From Flavobacteriaceae bacterium (GTDB lineage Bacteria > Bacteroidota > Bacteroidia > Flavobacteriales > Flavobacteriaceae): a stretch of 51,098 nucleotides of DNA. Within the stretch, counting starts at the first letter, position 1. Each line of letters starts with the position of its first letter. The stretch lies in contig PXFS01000010.1 in the NCBI GenBank assembly GCA_003564185.1, positions 1-51,098 of the forward strand. The letters run 5' to 3'. Shown one piece after another: positions 18,301 to 26,079 of the stretch. A model generated the notes under the pieces. The model was not told the origin of the DNA. It did no database searches and worked only from the letters and a program-made list of their open reading frames with translations. The position numbers and the translations under genes were made by a program.

Positions 18301-19899
18301 ACCAGCATTTATATTAATATTTAAAGGCTCTCCATTATTACTCACAAATGTGATTTCGTAATCTTCATTATTTCCATAGCAGTAAGTTTCTGTTATTGGA
18401 CCTTCATCACAATCAACAAAAACTTCAGAACATATGTCTTGGGTTATTGTAGGTGAATTTACTACACAATTAACATCATCGGCATTTTCTACTGTAATAA
18501 CAACATCAGTCCCATTATCATATGGCCCTGCTTGAACCACTCCAGTCTCAGTAACCACTTGAGTAAATTCATCTTGATTATCTGAAATCTCCAGTGAAGA
18601 TGCGTCTCCCAAATCAGTAATATCTATGTCCACAAAAAACTGCGGAGCATTTAAACAATCACTCACCAAATCAAACTCTGCTTGGGGATTAATACAAGTA
18701 GCACAAGAAACGGTATATTCAATTGGAAAATATGTTGCAGAAGATGCACAACTAACAGACCCGTCTGAAGTAATTTGAAAAGAAATTGTATCTCCAGAAG
18801 ATTGAAAACTTAATCCAGAAACATCAAAATTACCAAAACCAGGCACTTCGTCATTAAAATCGTAAAGCACAGTACCATCTGAATCAAAAACAATTAGATT
18901 ATCAAAGTTTTGCTCAATATTACCAGCATTAAAATTCAAATTCAAATTTGAACCATCATCACTAGTAAATTCAAAGGTTATATTTTCATTATTCCCATAA
19001 CAATATGAAGTTGAAAAAGGACCTTCACTACAACCAATAGTTTGTGAAGGATCATCTTCGGTGGTAAATGAAAATTCTTGGCAATCTGCATCATCTGCAT
19101 CTCCATTTGCATTAGAAGGAAGTATAGTGACATAATAAGTAGTTTCATAATCTAAATCTTCATCAAAATTAAATGATGTTGAAAGACCTGTAGATTCATT
19201 ATCAACTACATCATTACCTCCAGGCGTTGTTCCAACGGTTAAGAAATACTCAGTAGCTAATCCAGTGGCAGCTGACCAAGAAATATTTCCATCTACAGGG
19301 AAATCTGATTCCCCATCTTGAGCTAATATTGCATCGCAGTTAGGAGTATCATCAGTTGTTTGTAAAAAGCTAAAGTTATCAAGATAAAACCAAAAATCAC
19401 CATCTTGACGGTCTACAAAAATCCTAAATTGAAAGTCAGAGCCATTTGGAATATCGTCAGCATCAACTGTATAAGATAAAGTAGCACATTGATTAGAAGT
19501 CACATGATTATCATCATCAATAGTGTCTAATAACTCCCAGTTTACACCTCCATCAGTAGAGTATTCAACATCAAAAAAACCCCAACCTGGGGCTGTAGCA
19601 ACGGTTGCTGCACTCCAATCAACAATTTTATATTCAAATGATATAGTTAAGTCGGTACCATTAGATTCTCCTTCATAATTAAGAGTAGTTAATGTGCTAG
19701 TAGTAGACGCACCAGTTCCCCAAACATTGGCACGGATGCTATTTGTGGTACAAGATTCTACACCAGTTACAAAAAAATTAGCCCCATTGTTTGTCCAACC
19801 CGCTGGCACGCCGTCACCAAAATTCTCAATCACACCGATTTGCGCAAAGGAAACTAATGAAAATAAAGAAATGATACCTGCTAGTAAATATTTATTCAT
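15346..19899 (-). CDS. Large multidomain T9SS cargo protein with type B sorting domain
   Basis: 1517-aa secreted protein and first gene of the operon. Signal peptide (1-19); a jelly-roll/reelin-like N-terminal domain (~20-185, ending DFWFYLDNFSFLQ); an Fn3-like segment (~190-280). Two tandem ~200-residue copies (~287-489 and ~494-688) follow, each starting with C(S/D)EGP and containing YCYGNNE, CATCINPQA, FFVDIDITD and SDNQDEF. A PPC-like domain (~690-830) and Ig-like domains precede a C-terminal type B sorting domain (GMSPGGVNPSLDLRF, IFNRYGKKVFQ, LVTGTYFIVIKF). Likely a surface adhesin or structural protein carried by the T9SS via the downstream PorP/SprF. Ligand unknown. Confidence 0.88.
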   Translation of the reverse strand: MNKYLLAGIISLFSLVSFAQIGVIENFGDGVPAGWTNNGANFFVTGVESCTTNSIRANVWGTGASTTSTLTTLNYEGESNGTDLTISFEYKIVDWSAATVATAPGWGFFDVEYSTDGGVNWELLDTIDDDNHVTSNQCATLSYTVDADDIPNGSDFQFRIFVDRQDGDFWFYLDNFSFLQTTDDTPNCDAILAQDGESDFPVDGNISWSAATGLATEYFLTVGTTPGGNDVVDNESTGLSTSFNFDEDLDYETTYYVTILPSNANGDADDADCQEFSFTTEDDPSQTIGCSEGPFSTSYCYGNNENITFEFTSDDGSNLNLNFNAGNIEQNFDNLIVFDSDGTVLYDFNDEVPGFGNFDVSGLSFQSSGDTISFQITSDGSVSCASSATYFPIEYTVSCATCINPQAEFDLVSDCLNAPQFFVDIDITDLGDASSLEISDNQDEFTQVVTETGVVQAGPYDNGTDVVITVENADDVNCVVNSPTITQDICSEVFVDCDEGPITETYCYGNNEDYEITFVSNNGEPLNININAGFVEVFFDEFVVLDTDGTELASLDGDISGNSFQSTGDELTVLINSDGSVSCQNNNYEEIEYVVSCATCINPQANYEVVDDCDSGTDQFFVDIDITDIGDATSLEVSDNQDEFSEIVSATGIVTFGPYPNGTDVQITIENLDDVNCVISSQSLTQEACPPSNSACDNAEVAPVNNGNLCEELVSGTLFEATATSVPSSCHATITQDVWYEFEATSDTHLISVIPEGAGGAPLGIAFYENDCDDLNELFCSTEFNNFGNSNSIVAEDLTIGETYFVRIYSFGTQNLNFDLCITTPEFFEDNELCEDLQPFCAPVDEEGNPTPLVFPNGYFYLEASTAEDGPDYGCLFSQPNPAWFYITVEESGDLQFLISQATAFDEEGNVSGQLLDVDFIAYGPFDEAEGNCGDLTSANTVDCSFLPAAEEVMTIPDAQQGEVYIVLITNFNQAPGYISLTQTNLGEAQSGSTSCDDVFGVLYGCSSEGFTIESDVEDADAYAWFEVVFDEDGEIQEFVLIDDEDEPNLFVEESGVYRLLYLLDPAVGPEERFFDVRLAPKVELNPELEFSQDEIAEINFCEGDSLVLDATPINIEEYQEIEYQWFDQNGEEVSVDPTHEISEEGQYSLHVTTFSPGFGSQLQECLNIFEFTVQFTEFDIDLGGDQEFCDELEPQTITANVQGDFEGEILYEWSTGETTQSIEVTETNIYTVTIEIDGCFDAESVEYIFNESPVIELPEEIINCDLTGLSLDASPINADVDLTLFQWFLDGELLEGENFETINLAQYGHGLYEVDAFSDAEDCIGTASTFVGTQDLSILIEDAGDNLFCVGETISLIALADSNQVDESSTILWSVNGQQQEVSAGIFDFEIGTVSGTMNDMDRIVLTIGECQAEIDVERYPIQNCIIPQGMSPGGVNPSLDLRFLNDRSGISKLEIFNRYGKKVFQQNAYENDFVGQDQGGNNLVTGTYFIVIKFTQPDPVYGSEHRGWLYINREQ
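17834..19040 (-). repeat. Internal tandem duplication encoding two ~200-aa modules
   Basis: Within the 1517-aa cargo gene, the segments at about 18430-19040 and 17834-18418 encode the same module. Both run from C-x-EGP...YCYGNNE through a CUB-like beta region to SCATCINPQ, FFVDIDITD(L/I)GDA(S/T)SLE(I/V)SDNQDEF, and end in TQ(D/E)(I/A)C. Protein identity is high in the second half and lower in the first, indicating an old duplication with one better-conserved part. Boundaries are estimated by eye. Confidence 0.8.
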
Positions 19900-20206
19900 T
19901 CAATATTTATTTAGGGTGTGAATATATAAAATTGTTACCAATAAGTTAAACTTAAATTTAAATAAATTTTACGAAAGTTATATTAATCAGATTTTCAAAA
20001 CATTACAAACTATTAAAATTTATACCTATAATTTCTGAAAACTAGTAAAATCAACAATGTTTCAAATTTATAAATTTAAAATGATTTAGAATGATTAAAA
20101 AAAATTTGACTCTTTAAACTAGATTAGTAAATAAAATTATAGAACATTTTAACATCAATGCAATTTTGAGAATGATATTCCTTATTTTTGTATTAATAGT
20201 TATTTT
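19900..20206. other. AT-rich intergenic region between T9SS operon and hflX
   Basis: This 307-nt stretch has no credible gene. It must hold the promoter of the leftward T9SS operon and of hflX. A minus-strand TAAATTTG at 20063-20070 is a possible but weak -7 element for the T9SS operon, as it has no -33 partner and would leave a leader of about 160 nt. I see no hairpin or repeat of note. Confidence 0.5.
20183..20190 (+). promoter_or_regulatory. Candidate -7 element for hflX
   Basis: TATTTTTG matches TAnnTTTG and lies 16 nt before the hflX ATG. The nearest upstream TTG (20166-20168) is only 14 nt away, shorter than the normal spacing. Confidence 0.35.
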
Positions 20207-21445
20207 ATGATAGAAAAAAACGAAATTGAATACGAAAAGGTAGTTTTAATTGGTGTTATCACACAACACCAAGATGAGGAAAAATCTAAAGAGTATCTTG
20301 ACGAGCTTGCCTTTTTATCCTACACAGCTGGCGGTGAAGTTGTCAAACGATTTCAACAGAAAATTGACAAACCTAATCCTAAAACATTTATAGGTAAAGG
20401 AAAAATGGAACAAGTTAGAGAGTATGTAGCTTAAAATGACATTAGCACAGCCGTCTTTGATGATGAGCTTTCACCAGCTCAACAAAAAAATATTGAAAAG
20501 ATTTTAAAGTGTAAAGTCATTGACCGAACCTATCTCATTCTAGACATATTTGCGCAACGTGCGCAAACTAGTTATGCCAGCACACAAGTTGAATTGGCTC
20601 AATATGAGTATTTACTACCTAGACTTGCAGGTTTATGGACACACCTTGAACGTCAACGTGGTGGTATTGGAATGCGTGGTCCGGGTGAAACTGAGATTGA
20701 AACCGACCGAAGAATTGTTCGGGATAAAATTAGCTTGCTTAAAAAAAAGCTGGAAACAATTGACAAACAAATGGCCGTTCAACGTGGCAATCGTGGTAGC
20801 TTAATAAGAGTTGCTTTAGTGGGTTACACCAATGTAGGTAAATCTACTTTAATGAACTTAATTGCAAAAAGTGAAGTTTTTGCAGAAAATAAACTCTTTG
20901 CAACCTTAGATACAACCGTGAGAAAAGTGGTTATTAAAAATCTACCTTTTTTACTTACAGACACTGTTGGTTTTATTAGGAAATTACCAACTCAATTAGT
21001 AGAATCATTCAAATCTACATTAGATGAAGTAAGAGAAGCAGATTTACTACTTCATGTAGTTGATATTTCTCACAAAAATTTTGAAGACCACATAGCCTCT
21101 GTACAAAAAATTTTAAAAGAAATTGAAGTTTTAGACAAGCCCATGATGATGGTTTTTAATAAAATTGATGCTTATGCGGCGGAAGATTTTGATGAAGAAA
21201 ATCTAGAAGAGGAAAAAACTTCTGCTCACTTTACATTAGATGAGTGGAAACAAACTTGGATGAATAAAATGGGGGATAATGTGTTGTTTATCTCTGCTAC
21301 AGAAAAGGAAAATTTAGAAGAGTTTAGAAAGAAAGTGTATGAAGCGGTTCGTGAAATTCATATTACTCGCTTTCCATACAATAACTTTTTATACCCAGAA
21401 TATGATGAGTTTGAGGAATCAAGTGATGAAGAAAAAAGCAAATAA
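20207..21445 (+). pseudogene. hflX: GTPase HflX, interrupted by one in-frame TAA
   Basis: Ribosome-associated GTPase HflX. Ignoring one TAA at codon 76 (20432-20434), the frame gives a normal-length protein of 412 residues. The N-terminal domain has GGEVVKRFQQKIDKPNPKTF and GKGKMEQVREYVA, then the stop, then NDISTAVFDDELSPAQQKNIE, all in the same frame with no gap. The G domain is complete: P-loop GYTNVGKST (~206-214), G3 DTVGF, NKID, and SA. The glycine-rich GGIGMRGPGETEIETDRR signature is intact. One substitution (for example GAA to TAA) explains the break. It may be a real nonsense mutation or a base-call error. A TTG at 20594 could restart translation but would drop the N-terminal ribosome-binding domain. 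Confidence 0.9.
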
Positions 21446-21509
21446 CACATCTTTCATGTTTTATTATAAGTGTTTTCTAACAAGTTATAAGTTTTTCTTA
21501 TAAAACCTA

Positions 21510-21538
21510 TTGTTTTAAGAAAAGTTTTACTACATTTG
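21510..21538 (+). promoter_or_regulatory. Promoter of the TRL-family lipoprotein gene
   Basis: TTG (21510-21512), an 18-nt spacer and TACATTTG (21531-21538) form a near-ideal Bacteroidota promoter, 25 nt ahead of the ATG at 21563. This is the best promoter in the window. Confidence 0.65.
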
Positions 21539-21562
21539 ACCAAAACATTAAAATTCTTAACA

Positions 21563-21835
21563 ATGAAAAAATTATTTATTTTAGGTGCAATGGCCTTAGC
21601 AATGGCTTCGTGTTCAGTAACTGTTCCAGTAAACGCAACAAGCAATGAAGTTGGATCTAAAACTGGATCAGCTAGCACAACTGCAGTTTTTGGTTTATTT
21701 TTTGACGGTGGTGATGCTTCTATTAGAACAGCTGCTAAAAAAGGTGGAATTAAAAAAATCTCTACGGTTGATTTCAAAATGACTAACTATCTTTTGATTA
21801 TTAGACAATACGAGACTACAGTTACAGGAAACTAA
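21563..21835 (+). CDS. TRL-like family small lipoprotein
   Basis: 90-aa lipoprotein. The ATG at 21563 is chosen because MKKLFILGAMALAMASC is a clean lipoprotein signal with lipobox AMASC; an earlier in-frame ATG at 21536 overlaps the -7 element. The mature sequence (VPVNATSNEVGSKTG...FFDGGDASIRTAAKKGGIKKISTVDFK) matches the TRL (tRNA-associated locus) family, whose function is unknown. It has its own promoter and terminator, so it is a single-gene unit probably expressed strongly. Confidence 0.85.
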   Translation: MKKLFILGAMALAMASCSVTVPVNATSNEVGSKTGSASTTAVFGLFFDGGDASIRTAAKKGGIKKISTVDFKMTNYLLIIRQYETTVTGN

Positions 21836-21853
21836 TTGTAAAACAACTACTAG

Positions 21854-21887
21854 AGCAGGAAGCTTAAAGTTTCCTGCTTTTTTTTTG
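21854..21887 (+). terminator. Rho-independent terminator after the TRL gene
   Basis: Perfect 8-bp stem AGCAGGAA (21854-21861) / TTCCTGCT (21871-21878) with a 9-nt loop, followed by a run of T. It lies just before the next lipoprotein gene. Confidence 0.85.
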
Positions 21888-21889
21888 AT

Positions 21890-22393
21890 ATGAAAAAAAA
21901 ATACACTCCCATACTACTTGCATTTGTTACCCTCTTAATGTTCAACTGCAAAAGCTCTACTAGCAAAACTGACTCAATTACCTACGGGTACAATGAAAAT
22001 TTTAAACTTTCTGAAAGTGAAAAAGAAATTAGCTCATCACATTTAATTGATTTGTATGAAACAATTTGGGATTACCCAGAGTTTAACCTTCCTATCAATA
22101 AAGTAATAAGTCACGATGATTACCAAATTTTTATTGCAGCTGCTATAGAAAATAACTTGGAAGAAACTATTGAACAAGTTTTAAACACCAAAGAATTCAA
22201 TTTTATAAACAAGGAAGAATCTGAAAAATTCACCAAACAACTTTTATATACGCATAATGGCTTTTACATATATTCTGTTATCTACGCAGAAAAAGTACAA
22301 GACATACCATTTGTTATTAGTTGGGTTTCTAAAAACGAAGAACTTATTAGCAAAGCTTACAATAATCAAAAATTAGATGAAAAAATTAATTAA
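21890..22393 (+). CDS. Hypothetical lipoprotein
   Basis: 167-aa protein with a lipoprotein signal ending LLMFNC (lipobox cysteine ~residue 20). The mature part is charged, with a helical pattern (ENNLEETIEQVLNTKEFNFINKEESEKFTKQ). I do not recognise a family. The start codon immediately follows the T run of the TRL terminator, so it may depend on read-through or a weak promoter. The last 17 nt overlap the next gene in another frame, suggesting translational coupling. Confidence 0.65.
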   Translation: MKKKYTPILLAFVTLLMFNCKSSTSKTDSITYGYNENFKLSESEKEISSSHLIDLYETIWDYPEFNLPINKVISHDDYQIFIAAAIENNLEETIEQVLNTKEFNFINKEESEKFTKQLLYTHNGFYIYSVIYAEKVQDIPFVISWVSKNEELISKAYNNQKLDEKIN

Positions 22394-22910
22394 TTCAATT
22401 CTGATTCTGCTCTTTATTGTTTCCTGCTCTCCTCTTCAAAGAAATAATAATTCTTCCAGTGGGTTAAATGGGTTTGAAACGCATAAAGGTGTGATGACTT
22501 ACTTTGTGAATGATAGCGTAGATCAATTTTTTGTAAAACCTTTAAAGTTTACGTCCAAAAATTATGAAATTCAACCTGATTTCACTTTTAGAACTGGTGA
22601 CTTAAGTGAAATAATTACTGTGAATTTTTCTATCTTTTCTGAACAAGCGGTCAAAAAAGATGATGTTGAAAAATTCACTTATTCTTCAACTGTTCAAAAT
22701 CTTAAAACGATGTACATTGAACAAAAATCGAAAAAAAAGATAGAATCTCGTTTTTCTGGTGAAATTAACAAAAATGAATTCCTCAAAATTAAAGCAGATC
22801 AAAGTTGGTCTATTCAATTTAAAAACGGCGAAAAAATAAATTTAAATCCAAGTAAAAAAACCAGAAAAGTTCAAGATGTATTCCAATACATTGATACTAG
22901 TAGGGAATAA
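22377..22910 (+). CDS. Hypothetical lipoprotein
   Basis: 177-aa predicted lipoprotein: MKKLINSILILLFIVSC carries the lipobox FIVSC, followed by a Ser/Asn-rich linker and a beta-rich domain (FKPLKFTSKNYEIQPDF-type strands). No family recognised. It overlaps the preceding lipoprotein gene by 17 nt and converges with the cysteine synthase gene 30 nt away. The pair probably forms a small operon of envelope proteins. Confidence 0.65.
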   Translation: MKKLINSILILLFIVSCSPLQRNNNSSSGLNGFETHKGVMTYFVNDSVDQFFVKPLKFTSKNYEIQPDFTFRTGDLSEIITVNFSIFSEQAVKKDDVEKFTYSSTVQNLKTMYIEQKSKKKIESRFSGEINKNEFLKIKADQSWSIQFKNGEKINLNPSKKTRKVQDVFQYIDTSRE

Positions 22911-22940
22911 ATGAACAAATTGATAAGATTATGGGAATAT

Positions 22941-23921
22941 CTAATCTATATACTCCATCTTCCTCATCCAATCATCATTGTACATTTTACCTACATATCG
23001 ACTCCCATGATCGTGAAATAAAACAACAACTACGTCATCTTTCTTAAAATGTTCTTTTAATTGAAGTAAACCCTTAACTGCAGCTCCTGCTGAATTTCCT
23101 AAAAACATACCTTCTTCTTTAGCTAACTTTTGGGTGTAAACCGCAGCATCTTTATCGGTTACTTTTTCAAAACCATCAATCACTTCAAATCGAACATTCA
23201 AGGGTAAGATGTCTTCCCCTATTCCTTCAGTCACATATGGATAGATTTCATTTTCATCAAAAACACCTGTTTCATGGTATTTTTTAAAAACTGAACCATA
23301 GGTATCAATTCCCCATATTTTTACGTTTGGATTTTTCATTTTCAGGTAAGAGCCAACGCCTGAAATGGTTCCGCCAGTTCCTACTCCAACAACAAAGTGG
23401 GTAACTTTTCCATCGGTTTGCTCCCAGATTTCTGGACCTGTAGATTGAAAGTGCGCTTTGCAATTAGATGGATTGTCGTATTGATTAACATACCAAGAAT
23501 TAGGAGTTTCTTTTGCTAATCGTGCTGATGTTGAATAATAAGAGCGTGGATCATCTGGAGCTACATCGGTAGGACAAACATGCACTTCACAGCCTACTGC
23601 TCTTAAAATATCCATTTTTTCTTTACTCTGTTTATCGCTGAGTACACAAACCACTTTATAGCCCTTAACAATAGCAACAAGTGCCAGCCCCATTCCTGTA
23701 TTTCCAGAAGTTCCTTCTATTATTGTTCCTCCAGGTTTTAAACGACCATCTTTCTCAGCGTCTTCAATCATTTGCAACGCCATGCGGTCTTTTACCGAAT
23801 TCCCTGGGTTAAAGGTTTCGTACTTGGCTAAAACCGTTGCGGGGATTTCTTCTACTATTTTATTAAGTTTAACCAGTGGTGTATTTCCTATAGTTTCTAT
23901 AATATTATTTGCGTACTTCAT
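22941..23921 (-). CDS. PLP-dependent cysteine synthase family protein
   Basis: 326-aa fold-type II PLP enzyme of the cysteine synthase / cystathionine beta-synthase group, making cysteine from O-acetylserine (or cystathionine from homocysteine). The PLP lysine is K44 in NSVKDR. The substrate loop EGTSGNTG and the phosphate-binding GVGTGGTISGVG are intact. The glycine-rich loop upstream reads FNPGNS rather than the commoner NPGGS. There are no CBS domains, so it is the short form. A minus-strand TATATTTG at 23939-23946 lies 18 nt upstream of the ATG. Confidence 0.88.
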   Translation of the reverse strand: MKYANNIIETIGNTPLVKLNKIVEEIPATVLAKYETFNPGNSVKDRMALQMIEDAEKDGRLKPGGTIIEGTSGNTGMGLALVAIVKGYKVVCVLSDKQSKEKMDILRAVGCEVHVCPTDVAPDDPRSYYSTSARLAKETPNSWYVNQYDNPSNCKAHFQSTGPEIWEQTDGKVTHFVVGVGTGGTISGVGSYLKMKNPNVKIWGIDTYGSVFKKYHETGVFDENEIYPYVTEGIGEDILPLNVRFEVIDGFEKVTDKDAAVYTQKLAKEEGMFLGNSAGAAVKGLLQLKEHFKKDDVVVVLFHDHGSRYVGKMYNDDWMRKMEYID

Positions 23922-23938
23922 AACTTTATTTTCGAGTG

Positions 23939-23946
23939 CAAATATA
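23939..23946 (-). promoter_or_regulatory. Candidate -7 element for the cysteine synthase gene
   Basis: The minus strand reads TATATTTG, matching TAnnTTTG, 18 nt upstream of the ATG. No clear -33 TTG is seen at the usual distance. Confidence 0.4.
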
Positions 23947-23990
23947 TAAAAGTTAACTCGCCTGAATGATAAAACTTAGTCAATCAAAAG

Positions 23991-24485
23991 CTAAATAAGA
24001 TTTTTACGAAGAAAAAGCTCTTTACAGATTAATAATACACTCCCTAAAAAACTCAAAGTCATTAAAGCTCCTGAACCTATTACTACGTATTTCATCCAAG
24101 TAATGCCCAGCCATAATAAGTAAATTCCTCCAAAAGTAAATAATACTGAAAGTAAAGGTTCAATCATTAAAAACTTTCTCAACCCTAAGTTTGAAGAGGT
24201 AAAATACACCAAAGCAGATAAAATAAAGAATATAACCGACATAGAAAGTATGTGTGTATGGGTGATATTGAGCATTTGAGATGGTGTTTTTCTAAACTTC
24301 ATCTCCACCGCCTCTAAATTGTCTTCATTTCCTAAATAATTTTCTTGAATCCCCTGAAGATGAGCATCGGTTGTGAAGTGAACAAAGTTAATGCCCGTAA
24401 AGAACCCCACACTTAATACCAACAAAAAAACCGCTGTAAGCCATTTTAATTCTGTTGGCAATTGAGCTAATTTAAAATTATTCAT
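23991..24485 (-). CDS. Four-helix membrane protein, unknown
   Basis: 164-aa integral membrane protein with four hydrophobic segments (around residues 15-34, 78-96, 108-127 and 132-152). Conserved-looking histidines occur in NFVHFTTDAHL and in NITHTHILSMSVIFF at the start of helix 2, which could bind heme or another metal. I know no family name for it. It overlaps the FMN-binding gene by 8 nt, so the two are almost certainly expressed together, suggesting a membrane partner for a periplasmic flavoprotein. Confidence 0.7.
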   Translation of the reverse strand: MNNFKLAQLPTELKWLTAVFLLVLSVGFFTGINFVHFTTDAHLQGIQENYLGNEDNLEAVEMKFRKTPSQMLNITHTHILSMSVIFFILSALVYFTSSNLGLRKFLMIEPLLSVLFTFGGIYLLWLGITWMKYVVIGSGALMTLSFLGSVLLICKELFLRKNLI

Positions 24486-25038
24486 GCCTCAAGGCTTTTT
24501 TAGATTTCAAATAATTCAATTGGTCTAAGGCATTTTGAGTTGCTTGAGTCATAGATGTAGCAGAAATAGTAGCTCCCGATATTGCTTGTATATTTTTTCC
24601 TAGTTGTGGGCGACTGTCACTAGTCATACCTACAAATTGCTTCAGCCAGCGCTGACTTCCAATTTGTTGCCCGTGCTGCTCTCTATAAATCAAGACTTTC
24701 GATTTCAGAATTTGAAGTTCTGGATCTACTATAATTAGGTAATCAAAGACATCTTTCATAGAGTTGGCTTAACCTAGATATGCAAAAGCTTCCACCTCCT
24801 CTTTAATTTGTATCTTATAAATAAACGTTTTTGTTGTTTCCCAAGAAGCTTTAGCATCTGATAAAATTGAAGTTTCAATAGGAACTAATTTAAAGTCATT
24901 GGCTTCCATCACCTGTGCAATAGCTTTCTTCATTTTTACCTCTAATTGAGTAGAAGGTGAATTTTCTAAAGTTAGATGTATGGAAAAAAAAGACATACAA
25001 CTAGCAAGAAAAGCACCTAAAAAATATGTTGATTTCAT
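24478..25038 (-). pseudogene. FMN-binding domain protein, interrupted by one in-frame TAA
   Basis: Two frames (24769-25038 and 24478-24759) are parts of one gene: they are in the same phase, separated only by TAA (24769-24771) and three codons. The joined 186-codon product has a signal-like N-terminus (FLGAFLASCMSFFSIHL), then KEEVEAFAYLG, the stop, and NSMKDVFDYLIIVDPEL. It ends with the FMN-binding motif region ISGATISATSMTQAT, where the threonine in SGATISA would carry covalent FMN. A change of CAA, AAA or GAA to TAA explains the break. Such proteins (RnfG/NosR-like domain) carry electrons in the periplasm. A mutation or a base-call error are both possible. Confidence 0.82.
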
Positions 25039-25081
25039 AGTTTGATCATTATGCCATTTATCCTTAAAAATAACTGAGATT

Positions 25082-25118
25082 AAAACTGAGATTGATCGGG
25101 TTAAACAATCTCAGTTTT
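25082..25118 (-). terminator. Hairpin after the DUF6607 gene, with direct repeat
   Basis: A 13-bp perfect stem AAAACTGAGATTG (25082-25094) / CAATCTCAGTTTT (25106-25118) lies 17 nt after the DUF6607 stop on the minus strand and 44 nt before the FMN-binding gene. The T tract on the minus strand is modest. A second copy of AACTGAGATT at 25072-25081, spaced 12 nt from the first, could form an alternative hairpin with the same partner. Confidence 0.65.
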
Positions 25119-25134
25119 AGTTGTCACTTCTATT

Positions 25135-26034
25135 CTAATCTAAAATAAATTTCGCAAAAACCTCCTCTATATGTTGTTGGTCATCAACTTCCTCTTGCGG
25201 AAACAAATGCATAAAAAGTGGTTGCTCATCTACTTTTTCAGCTAACTTTAATTTCCCTTCACGGGCATAAACCTCATTCCATTTGGCGTTGACTAACTCC
25301 CAGTAAGCCTGATTTTCTTGCCACCATTCTTTAGCTGTTTCACATTTAGCATCATCAACTTTCTTGTAGATATTGAATCCTTTTTCTTCAGCAATTAAAA
25401 CATCCTCTTCTCCTTCTTTTCGTAAAATCTTTTTATTATCCTGCTCATGTACCCAACCGTAATCGGTAATTTCATGTCGGTTTCCACGATTCATTACATT
25501 GTAATCGTCTCTGATGGTATATTCTCTTCTAGGTAGTGGAGAATCATCTGCCGATTCCCAATATTGTTTTCCGTCATAATGTACCCAAGTAGCGGTTCCT
25601 GCGTATCTTGGACTGTCATCTACCTGATACACTTTTTGCGTCCAAGTACCTTTTACCTCTTTTGGATTTCTTTTGAAAAACTTCCATTGATTATCTTTAT
25701 CATACACAAAAGAAGTTGGGTCTTCATACGTCCAATCTTGTCGCCAATGCTTTATCACTCTACCTTCGCCAACGGCTAAAATATGCTGAATGGAAATTTC
25801 TCCCGTCTCATCCACAATTGCTTCTGCCCATTCTAAAGCCCCTGAAGTATAGTCGTAGGCTTTTTCGTAATCAATCTCTTGCGAAAATGTTTCAGTATAT
25901 TTAAAAGTTACTTCATAGCATCCACACATGGCTTTGATGGCTTCAACATCTTTCTTGTAGTTACTTTTTTGAGCAAAACTAAAGTTGATACTCAAAAGCA
26001 CTAAAGCTAAAATTTTTAAGTTATTGATTTTCAT
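25135..26034 (-). CDS. DUF6607 family exported protein of a heme-uptake locus
   Basis: 299-aa protein with a type I signal peptide (LKILALVLLSINFSFAQ). The mature protein is rich in Trp, Tyr and acidic residues: MCGCYEVTFKYTETF, VIKHWRQDWTYEDPTSFVYD, GTATWVHYDGKQYWES, DYGWVHEQDN. I assign it to DUF6607, which I recall as frequently next to TonB receptors and HmuY. The function is unknown. A role in heme or iron binding is inference from the shared divergent promoter with the TonB receptor. CGC near residue 37 is notable. Confidence 0.75.
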   Translation of the reverse strand: MKINNLKILALVLLSINFSFAQKSNYKKDVEAIKAMCGCYEVTFKYTETFSQEIDYEKAYDYTSGALEWAEAIVDETGEISIQHILAVGEGRVIKHWRQDWTYEDPTSFVYDKDNQWKFFKRNPKEVKGTWTQKVYQVDDSPRYAGTATWVHYDGKQYWESADDSPLPRREYTIRDDYNVMNRGNRHEITDYGWVHEQDNKKILRKEGEEDVLIAEEKGFNIYKKVDDAKCETAKEWWQENQAYWELVNAKWNEVYAREGKLKLAEKVDEQPLFMHLFPQEEVDDQQHIEEVFAKFILD

Positions 26035-26066
26035 TTCTATAAGTGTTTATAATCAATTTTCTGGGA

Positions 26067-26074
26067 CAAATCTA
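26067..26074 (-). promoter_or_regulatory. -7 element of the DUF6607 promoter
   Basis: The minus strand reads TAGATTTG, matching TAnnTTTG. A minus-strand TTG lies 16 nt further upstream (26091-26093), inside the upstream arm of the inverted repeat, so a bound repressor would cover this -33 element. Confidence 0.5.
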
Positions 26075-26079
26075 TGAAA

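Noticed and set aside
21454-21777. 107-aa minus-strand frame opposite the TRL gene
   Set aside because: It is the complement of the TRL lipoprotein gene, which has a promoter, signal peptide and terminator.
20207-25038. Reassignment of UAA as a sense codon
   Set aside because: Two genes have in-frame TAA, but TAA ends many intact genes in the window (for example tyrS and pyrC), so the code is standard.
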